Source: Promethearchaeota archaeon (GTDB lineage: Archaea > Asgardarchaeota > Lokiarchaeia > Sigynarchaeales > MK-D1). Taken from it: a stretch of 6,557 nucleotides of DNA. The notes under the pieces were generated by a model, which saw nothing but the letters and a program-made list of their open reading frames with translations, ran no database searches and had not been told where the DNA came from. Position numbers and translations under genes: made by a program. The stretch spans positions 1 through 6,557 of the forward strand of contig JAEOUK010000355.1 in assembly GCA_016839385.1 (NCBI GenBank). The letters run 5' to 3'. This document shows positions 1 to 4,746 of the stretch, piece by piece; the stretch's first letter is position 1; every line of letters starts with the position of its first letter.

Positions 1-740
1 AAAACACCTAAATTTTGAAAAACAATCTTTTGTTCAGCTTCAATTTTGCGTTTCCTAAAATATTGAGGCTCTCGGAGGAGTATTGGTTCCTTTTCAAATG
101 ATCTGACAATTTTTTCCACATATTTAATGGGACACACGTCACCATATCTTTGTTCTAAAATCACACGAACAAATACTTGCATATATTGGGATGATAATGC
201 GGGATTTTTACCCAAACCATCGAACATTAAAAATGAGGGGAAAGAATTAGCATTCACTGGTTCGCTATATGCATCATTGACAATGGGAAAAACCCCAAAT
301 TCTTCATAGAACTTCAAACGCTTTTTATTTTGGTTCAATTGTTTCGGATCAGAAAAATGCGCAGGATTATCAGTATATACATCAAAAAAAATACCTAAAA
401 CATTGAAAGAAAGTGCTTCTTCGCGAACTCTTTGATAAAGAGCACCCCCTAATCCAGAACCTCCCCTTCCAGGCTGTACAGCGATATAATCTAAATAAAA
501 GCAATTTAATGTATATTCATGTAATACGATAGCTACTCCAAGAATGTTATTATGGGTATCTTCCGCTACAAATATCATAGTTTTAAATCCAATCCTAATT
601 GGATTTTTGAAAAGGTTGAAGACTTGATCAATCTCATCTGTAATTAATCGCGGAAATTGCTTTTGTAGAAGATTTCTTATCTGATCTTGCACATAGCGAG
701 AAAAATCCGATTCGTTATAAAAAATTCGATGAATTTTCAT
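1..740 (-). CDS. GNAT-family N-acetyltransferase, C-terminal part outside window (possible GNAT-deacetylase fusion)
   Basis: The frame is open from an ATG at 740-738 to the left edge, giving 246 residues with no stop; the C-terminus is missing. Residues 55-60 (MIFVAE) and 67-74 form the first GNAT beta strands, FYLDYIAV at 81-88 is strand 4, and the Gly-rich loop at 91-99 (GRGGSGLGG), followed by ALYQRVREEA, is the acetyl-CoA pyrophosphate-binding motif A. RLKFYEEFGV at 141-150 is motif B, with the usual Tyr. The family transfers acetyl from acetyl-CoA to an amine; the substrate cannot be read here. Residues after 170 (YGDVCP at 199-204, then PILLREPQYF at 219-228) exceed a stand-alone GNAT domain and, from memory, resemble the linker in prokaryotic proteins where GNAT is fused to a histone-deacetylase/acetylpolyamine-amidohydrolase domain. 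That fusion is inference, since the second domain would lie outside. There is no Shine-Dalgarno before the ATG, and a TATA-like box lies 20-35 nt upstream, suggesting a leaderless mRNA. Confidence 0.85.
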   Translation of the reverse strand, partial: MKIHRIFYNESDFSRYVQDQIRNLLQKQFPRLITDEIDQVFNLFKNPIRIGFKTMIFVAEDTHNNILGVAIVLHEYTLNCFYLDYIAVQPGRGGSGLGGALYQRVREEALSFNVLGIFFDVYTDNPAHFSDPKQLNQNKKRLKFYEEFGVFPIVNDAYSEPVNANSFPSFLMFDGLGKNPALSSQYMQVFVRVILEQRYGDVCPIKYVEKIVRSFEKEPILLREPQYFRKRKIEAEQKIVFQNLGV

Positions 741-760
741 TATTGAAGAGAACAACTAAG

Positions 761-774
761 AAATTAATTTAAAG
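761..774 (-). promoter_or_regulatory. TATA-like box for the GNAT gene
   Basis: Read on the minus strand this is CTTTAAATTAATTT, an AT-rich match to the archaeal box A. It is centred about 27 nt upstream of the ATG at 740. With the usual archaeal spacing of about 25 nt, transcription would start almost at the ATG, which agrees with the missing Shine-Dalgarno. In AT-rich DNA such matches occur by chance, so this is a weak call supported mainly by position. Confidence 0.35.
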
Positions 775-1089
775 TTTATCTTCAAAAAAACTTTCATTAA
801 ATTGGCTTTCCAAAAATTTGGGGGTCTAATATTCAAGAAGCTCTGATAAAATCTGGTTGGAGAATGTCACTCCTTCATATATGAGAGAGATATCCAATAT
901 TATCAAACTTGAATTTGTTTTACTCATTCGGTCGTGCGAAATTTTTACGGAAATATCAGAAAGTTTTTTGAATATTTACTAAAAGCTTCTACTTTTGACC
1001 CATTCCATCACCATTTCCAAACTAGATCGCAAATTTAAGATTATAGGGGTTCCACAAATGAGCAAAATATCTTCACAAAATAATTCATC
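769..1089 (-). pseudogene. Possible decayed gene: protein-like frame with three internal stops
   Basis: This fills the gap between the nucleotidyltransferase-fold gene and the GNAT gene, where no intact gene exists. Reading on in the frame of the upstream gene directly after its TAA (1092-1090) gives 36 codons with a protein-like composition (ILLICGTPIILNLRSSLEMV, then MEWVKSRSF). Tandem TAG-TAA follows at 981-976, then 49 open codons (including SSLIILDISLIYEG and FSNQILSELLEY), a TAG at 828-826, 18 more codons ending FFEDKL, and a TAA at 771-769. Only four stops in 107 codons, two of them adjacent, is fewer than expected for random DNA this AT-rich, and the alternation of hydrophobic strands and amphipathic helices looks like degraded coding sequence. 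I do not recognise a family and see no intact start. It may also be ordinary intergenic DNA open by chance. A 33-residue piece beginning at ATG 927-925 is the longest ATG-initiated part. Confidence 0.28.
784..790 (-). terminator. T-tract, possible archaeal terminator
   Basis: Seven consecutive T on the minus strand lie about 300 nt downstream of the nucleotidyltransferase-fold gene and just before the TATA-like box of the GNAT gene. Two other seven-T tracts in the window sit shortly after genes, which supports this reading, although this one is far from the stop and lies inside the possible decayed frame. Confidence 0.25.
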
Positions 1090-1926
1090 TTATTGATTTA
1101 TTCTCTTAACACATAATTGAAGAACTTTAAATCCTGTTAAAATTAATTTCCTAAGCGTTTTTGGCTTTAAAAATCCTTCCTCAAATGCAATCCAACCAAT
1201 TGTATAAAATTTGATATATTTTTCAGCGATTTTATCAAATTTTCGTTTGTTTAATTCCTCCACAATTTGAGTTCTGTTTAAACCCCACACTAAAAGCGGA
1301 TCTTCATATAATTGACTTAAAAGACGAACAGGTGCAGGGGAGATTCTCCAATTCAACCTTCGAATCATAGTCCACAATTCTAGACCAGTCTTATCTAACA
1401 TCGAAGGAGGAAAAGTTGAGAGGAATTCCTGCAGTTCATTTAAACCTTGCAAATCAATTTTTCGTATACTCTCGGTTGAATGGTGCCTTTTAAAGGAAGG
1501 AATTCCAAATAATGGGGTAACGTCCTGTTCTCGCGGGAGTACAAAATCTTCGGACTCTAACAAATGACTTATATTTACAATCTGAACACGTGGTATGTGC
1601 AGATGACTCGGAAAATTATCTGTAAATTGATTCTCATAAATTTCTGGGAGTTGAACAGCACTGTATATAGAACTCTCATCGGAAAGAAATTCTACGTTCT
1701 CTTTTAATTTAATGTGAATGTCAACATCACTTAAGATTGGCACATAATCAATAAAAGTTTCCCAAGGTTTTGTGGCTGAACCTTTCGCATACATATACTC
1801 AATTTCCCCTTGAAACTTTTCAACTAGTAGTTCAGTCCATATATCCAAACAACCTTTAACATCCTCTTTAGCCTGTTTCATTTGTTCTGAATATTTTTTC
1901 ATAGTTTCAATACTATGCACTATCAA
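1090..1926 (-). CDS. Nucleotidyltransferase-fold (Pol beta superfamily) protein, substrate unknown
   Basis: The product is up to 278 residues. Residues 48-50 (KGS) followed by SDVDIHI at 66-72 give the G-S...D-x-D signature of the Pol-beta-type nucleotidyltransferase fold, with D67 and D69 as metal ligands. The third acidic residue normally sits on a later strand; the best candidate here, PRVQIVNI at 112-119, has Gln where Asp is expected, so catalysis is uncertain. Residues about 155-278 look mostly helical, with W192 and W213, and end in a basic segment (KPKTLRKL at 254-261, CVKRINQ at the end). The fold covers enzymes that transfer nucleotides to small molecules, RNA or proteins; nothing here identifies the target. 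The start is ambiguous: TTG at 1926 has GAAGGA 4 nt upstream, GTG at 1920 has the same motif 10 nt upstream, and ATG at 1902 has no visible ribosome-binding site. All three leave the fold intact. It ends in TAA. It probably has its own promoter, since a T-tract separates it from the hemerythrin-like gene upstream. Confidence 0.8.
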   Translation of the reverse strand: MIVHSIETMKKYSEQMKQAKEDVKGCLDIWTELLVEKFQGEIEYMYAKGSATKPWETFIDYVPILSDVDIHIKLKENVEFLSDESSIYSAVQLPEIYENQFTDNFPSHLHIPRVQIVNISHLLESEDFVLPREQDVTPLFGIPSFKRHHSTESIRKIDLQGLNELQEFLSTFPPSMLDKTGLELWTMIRRLNWRISPAPVRLLSQLYEDPLLVWGLNRTQIVEELNKRKFDKIAEKYIKFYTIGWIAFEEGFLKPKTLRKLILTGFKVLQLCVKRINQ

Positions 1927-1930
1927 TCGT

Positions 1931-1936
1931 TCCTTC
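1931..1936 (-). promoter_or_regulatory. Ribosome-binding site deciding the nucleotidyltransferase start
   Basis: Minus-strand GAAGGA lies 4 nt before the TTG at 1926 and 10 nt before the GTG at 1920. Nothing similar precedes the ATG at 1902. It therefore favours one of the two non-ATG starts, with the GTG perhaps better spaced. Confidence 0.4.
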
Positions 1937-1973
1937 GGGATTCAATTTCCTTTCATCTCTATATGGAATTTTG

Positions 1974-1985
1974 CTATAAAAATCA
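1974..1985 (-). promoter_or_regulatory. TATA-like box for the nucleotidyltransferase-fold gene
   Basis: The minus strand reads GATTTTTATAGC, a T-rich box A candidate about 50 nt upstream of the TTG/GTG starts. A start site 25 nt downstream would fall near 1952 and leave a leader of roughly 26-32 nt, long enough to carry the GAAGGA motif. It lies downstream of the T-tract at 2007-2013, so the order terminator, promoter, ribosome-binding site is consistent. Confidence 0.35.
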
Positions 1986-2006
1986 ATCTTCAGATATCAC
2001 TTCTAC

Positions 2007-2013
2007 AAAAAAA
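2007..2013 (-). terminator. T-tract terminator after the hemerythrin-like gene
   Basis: Seven consecutive T on the minus strand, about 27 nt after the TAA of the hemerythrin-like gene, with no obvious hairpin. This is the usual form of an archaeal intrinsic terminator. Confidence 0.45.
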
Positions 2014-2039
2014 GGTAGATTTTTCCTTTCATGTATAGT

Positions 2040-2621
2040 TTAAAGATAATCAGTTCTGTCAGCGCGTTTTTCAAGTGGTATTTCATATTCTTTCTCAAAA
2101 TCTGAAACAACATTCTGGTATTCCAAATGAATCATCTTTCTATCAAACTCGTGTCCTTTTTCCAGCATAACAGCTTGCTCTTCATCTGTAAAATAGTTCA
2201 TGGCAGGAATAAAAAAGTATTTATCTTCTTTTTCGATATGAGGGGGATAAAAATCTATGAAAAATGCGATTTTTTCAAATACGATATTTAAAATGTCCCT
2301 CTTTCCTCGAAGATAATCTGAATTTGCTTTTACTAACTCTTTTGTCATTTTCGCACTGATTTTATGTTCCTCTTGAAGTTCATTCATAATTCGCCTATGT
2401 TCAAGCGACAATTTCTTCTTCTTTAATTCTCGAAAGAGTATATCCTCTTCCTTACCGTGATGGGTTTGCTCCACGTAAGTTCTCATGAAATTTACTGCAT
2501 ATTGAATCAAAATGGGATTTAATCTATCAAATTTATCAACATTTTGTACTTCACGCTTAAGGATGGTGATCATCCTTTCAATTAAACGATGTTCTGTCAT
2601 TAATGGAGCAATTGGTTTCAT
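2040..2621 (-). CDS. Hemerythrin-like HHE cation-binding domain protein
   Basis: This 193-residue protein has no signal peptide or membrane segment, so it should be cytoplasmic. It shows the complete metal-ligand pattern of the hemerythrin/HHE four-helix bundle: H11 in TEHRLIERM, HHGKEEDILF at 54-63 (H54 or H55 with E58/E59), EEH at 84-86 (H86), and HIEKED at 128-133 (H128, E132). These ligands normally hold a di-iron site binding O2 or reacting with NO or peroxide; in this archaeal branch the physiological role is not established, with oxygen or iron sensing or detoxification most often proposed. The opening MKPIAPLMTEHRLIERM and the segment FYPPHIEKEDKYFF match my memory of the roughly 185-190-residue version common in methanogens and other anaerobic archaea, so it appears full length. 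The ATG at 2621 fits the usual N-terminus of that family, and an in-frame TAA lies two codons upstream. There is no clear Shine-Dalgarno. It ends in TAA. Confidence 0.93.
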   Translation of the reverse strand: MKPIAPLMTEHRLIERMITILKREVQNVDKFDRLNPILIQYAVNFMRTYVEQTHHGKEEDILFRELKKKKLSLEHRRIMNELQEEHKISAKMTKELVKANSDYLRGKRDILNIVFEKIAFFIDFYPPHIEKEDKYFFIPAMNYFTDEEQAVMLEKGHEFDRKMIHLEYQNVVSDFEKEYEIPLEKRADRTDYL

Positions 2622-2675
2622 AAATTACACATCAAGAAAACTAAATTCTTTCAGTGAAGTTAGATTAATTTCATC

Positions 2676-2685
2676 GATTATAAAT
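2676..2685 (-). promoter_or_regulatory. TATA-like box for the hemerythrin-like gene
   Basis: The minus strand reads ATTTATAATC, centred about 60 nt before the ATG at 2621. A start site about 25 nt downstream would give a leader of some 30 nt. The rest of the 254-nt spacer (2622-2875) holds only the T-tract of the preceding gene and short open frames without support. Confidence 0.3.
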
Positions 2686-2856
2686 CCCAATGATGAAGAT
2701 AACATAACTTTTTCATCAACTTTATCCGCTATTTTACAGAAAAATCTATAATAATACAGTGAATAATGGTCTAATGGGAATTATTACAACATTTTTGGCA
2801 TTGATTTCGACATAAATCCCACTAAATTTTTTCTCTATTCTTTTGCTATAATTAGG

Positions 2857-2863
2857 AAAAAAA
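2857..2863 (-). terminator. T-tract terminator after the propeller gene
   Basis: Seven consecutive T on the minus strand, 12 nt after the TAA at 2878-2876, followed by a further T-rich stretch. It fits an archaeal intrinsic terminator closing the two-gene surface-protein unit. Confidence 0.45.
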
Positions 2864-3409
2864 TAGGAAAATGATTTAGTTCTTATGTTTATCTTTTACT
2901 TCTTTTCTTTTTCGCAAGAGAATAATAACTCCTACGGTGGTACCGATAGCTACGACTGCAATTGCTCCTATTAACCAGAATACCCAATTTTCAGGTCCTG
3001 TAGGAGGAGCTAGAGTTATTGTAACAAATACAGTATCCTTGATTCCCATATTTCCAAATGTATCATTAAATTCAATACGGTACCAAAATGTACCATTAGT
3101 ACTTGTATCAATAAGAGCAAATACTTCTTCTCCGTACTCCCATTCAGTCCAAGGAACAACTACTGTACTACCAATATGTTCAGGAATTCCCATTTGAACT
3201 CGATAATGACCACCATCCCCTGCATTATCATAAAGATTCCACGCAATCGATGCGACACTACCTTGAATATGGCTCATATCATCTGGAGACGTACAAGTAG
3301 GGGGAGTTTCATCTTTATAATGCTGTGCCCAAATATCTAGGTCTCCATTTCTGTCGTCCTGCCATGAAAATATAGCAGCACCATTTTCGAAAAGTTCGAC
3401 TTCTCCCCA

Positions 3410-3412
3410 CTA
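3410..3412 (-). other. In-frame TAG at codon 441 of the propeller gene
   Basis: The context is VNQ-TAG-WGEVELFENG. Aligned on the Q before it and the W-x-D-x-R after it, the stop occupies the position held by Glu 385 (codon GAG) in the previous repeat. A single G-to-T change from GAG would create it. After it come the eighth repeat, the Ig-like domain and the membrane anchor, all intact. Confidence 0.9.
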
Positions 3413-3946
3413 TTGGTTGACATTTGTAACCGGATCTATAGCAGTTCCGTTGTTGCCCCATAGTCCAGAACCATTAGGCTGAATTCTCTGGGTATATAGG
3501 GATGTTTCACTGGGACTCCTTTGATCCAACCAAAGGAGGATTGCTCCATTTTCTCCATCGTGGGTGATATCAAATACCTCTTGATTTTCATCAGCGTTAC
3601 ACACTAAAGTTCCATTATCTGCCCATTTCACATCCCCTGATGCATTTACATGCTGGGTATAAATATCGTAAATTGAGGTACCGGGATTATCTCGCTCATC
3701 ACACCAGGCTAAAATTGCCCCATAATTTCCATCTGTACACATCTGAACTCCACCTTGCAATCCAGGTTTTCTTGAGATAGGCATACCATTTGTACCCCAA
3801 TTTCTACCGCCAGAGGCATCGACTTCTTGTATATATACGTCAAAATCTCCACTACGGTTATCCATCCACGAAATAAGTGCGCGATCGATATATCCATTTA
3901 TCATTGCAAAGCTTGTTTGTTCACCCGTAGCATCACATACTGCAAT

Positions 3947-3949
3947 TCA
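3947..3949 (-). other. In-frame TGA at codon 262 of the propeller gene
   Basis: The context is YRWVEN-TGA-IAVCDATGEQ. The equivalent position is glycine in all six other repeats with this turn, encoded GGA four times and GGT twice. A single G-to-T change from GGA gives TGA. Confidence 0.92.
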
Positions 3950-4741
3950 ATTTTCTACCCAGCGGTATTCTCCTGTGCTATAAATTCTTGAAATGTAGAT
4001 GTCGGAATCTGCTTGAGTAGTTCCAGATCTTCTATCCATCCAAGCAACATAAGCACCACCCCAGTTATCTATCACAACTTCGGGATTTCTCTGTCGACCT
4101 GTGGCATTACAAATCACAATTCCATTATCATTCCACAATGTTGTACCGTTGAAGGCAACCCGTTGCCCATAAATATCTTCATTTCCAGTACCGTAACGAT
4201 AATCGTGCCATACTATTATGATTTCACCGCTGTATTCTTCCAGACACATTGCTATCCCTCCTTGATTACCTGATTCATCACAAATAACAATACCATCAAG
4301 ATCCCATTCTGGATTCCCATCTGAATCAATTCTCTGAGCATAAATGTCAGAACCCGATCCAGAACGAAAATCTTCCCAAAATAGTATTGCTCCACCCTGT
4401 CCATCACTCACTAACAAAATATTAAATTGACCATAGTCCGCAGTGCAAACAGGGACTCCATTTAAAGTCCAAAGCGGAAATCCTCGCGGATCTAACTTTT
4501 GTGCATAAATATCTAAGTTACCATTTCGCATATCATACCATGCAATAATGATGTTTCCATCTGATGATTTTATTATTCGGGAATCTTGTTGATCGGTTGC
4601 AGAGGTGCAAATTGGAATGGCAGAATTTGAATTGTAACCGGATACAAAGTTTATGTTCCTCGTTGCACCGATTGCTATTGAGAATATTAAGAAAATTATA
4701 ATCCCAAAAAATGAAAGCGATTTCTGTTTCATATTGATTTT

Positions 4742-4745
4742 CCCC
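4742..4745 (-). promoter_or_regulatory. Ribosome-binding site of the propeller gene
   Basis: The minus strand reads AAAGGGGAAAATCAAT before the ATG at 4732; GGGG lies 9 nt from the start codon and directly follows the TAA of the upstream gene. There is no room for a promoter, and no T-tract interrupts, so translation from a shared mRNA is likely. Confidence 0.5.
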
Positions 4746-4746
4746 T

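Larger units (their letters stand above)
3323..4594 (-). repeat. Eight tandem propeller-type protein repeats of about 56 residues
   Basis: The unit consensus is roughly G-x-x-I-h-x-W-x-D-x-R-x-G-x-x-D-I-Y-x-Q-x-h-x-x-x-G-x-x-x-W-x-x-N-G-h-x-h-C-x-A-x-x-x-Q, where h is hydrophobic. It is diverged at the DNA level, so this is an old protein repeat and not a recent tandem duplication. The W-x-x-N-G turn has Gly (GGA or GGT) at codons 92, 147, 204, 316, 374 and 429; at codon 262 the same position is TGA. Confidence 0.8.
2876..4732 (-). pseudogene. Surface beta-propeller-type protein with membrane anchor, interrupted by in-frame TGA and TAG
   Basis: One frame of 618 codons runs from ATG 4732 to TAA 2876, with a TGA at 3949-3947 (codon 262) and a TAG at 3412-3410 (codon 441) and no frameshift. 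Residues 1-22 (MKQK, then FFGIIIFLIFSIAIGA) are a signal peptide. Eight W-x-D-x-R motifs follow at 64, 118, 174, 230, 288, 342, 400 and 456, 54-58 residues apart, each with a following DIYAQ-like strand and, in most, a W-x-x-N-G turn. This suggests a seven- or eight-bladed extracellular beta-propeller. An Ig-like domain covers about 478-573, then a transmembrane helix at 583-606 and the basic tail RKRKEVKDKHKN. Sequons such as NGT and NAS fit an extracellular, glycosylated protein. Coding quality is equal before, between and after the stops, so all three pieces belong to one gene. If the stops are real and not read through, only a secreted 261-residue, unanchored fragment is made. GGGG before the ATG and a 14-nt gap to the upstream gene indicate co-transcription. 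The ligand is unknown. Confidence 0.85.

Noticed and set aside
127..309. 60-codon plus-strand open frame
   Set aside because: Antisense to the clear GNAT frame, with no family features.
826..927. 33-codon minus-strand ORF (begins MSKTNSSLII)
   Set aside because: No ribosome-binding site or family match. It is better seen as part of the longer interrupted frame at 769-1089.
2512..2751. 79-codon plus-strand open frame
   Set aside because: Half of it is antisense to the hemerythrin-like gene; composition and lack of a ribosome-binding site suggest chance.
2625..2780. 51-codon minus-strand open frame ending TAA two codons before the hemerythrin-like ATG, with a 26-codon ATG-initiated part from 2705
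   Set aside because: No convincing start or similarity. The hemerythrin family normally begins at the downstream ATG, so a leader peptide or longer protein is not supported.
2937..3197. 86-codon plus-strand open frame
   Set aside because: Complement of the Ig-like domain and membrane helix of the propeller gene; a shadow.
3709..3897. 62-codon minus-strand frame overlapping the propeller gene
   Set aside because: Out of frame with the repeat pattern, which the main frame continues without fault.
3947..3949. Selenocysteine at the TGA of the propeller gene
   Set aside because: The position is Gly, not Cys, in the other repeats, and the protein is not a redox enzyme. I saw no convincing SECIS-like hairpin in the spacer 2622-2875, though I could not compute folding.
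4013..4273. 86-codon plus-strand open frame
   Set aside because: Antisense shadow of propeller repeats.
3323..4594. Recent DNA-level tandem duplication of propeller repeats
   Set aside because: The repeats share protein motifs but little nucleotide identity, so they are ancient.
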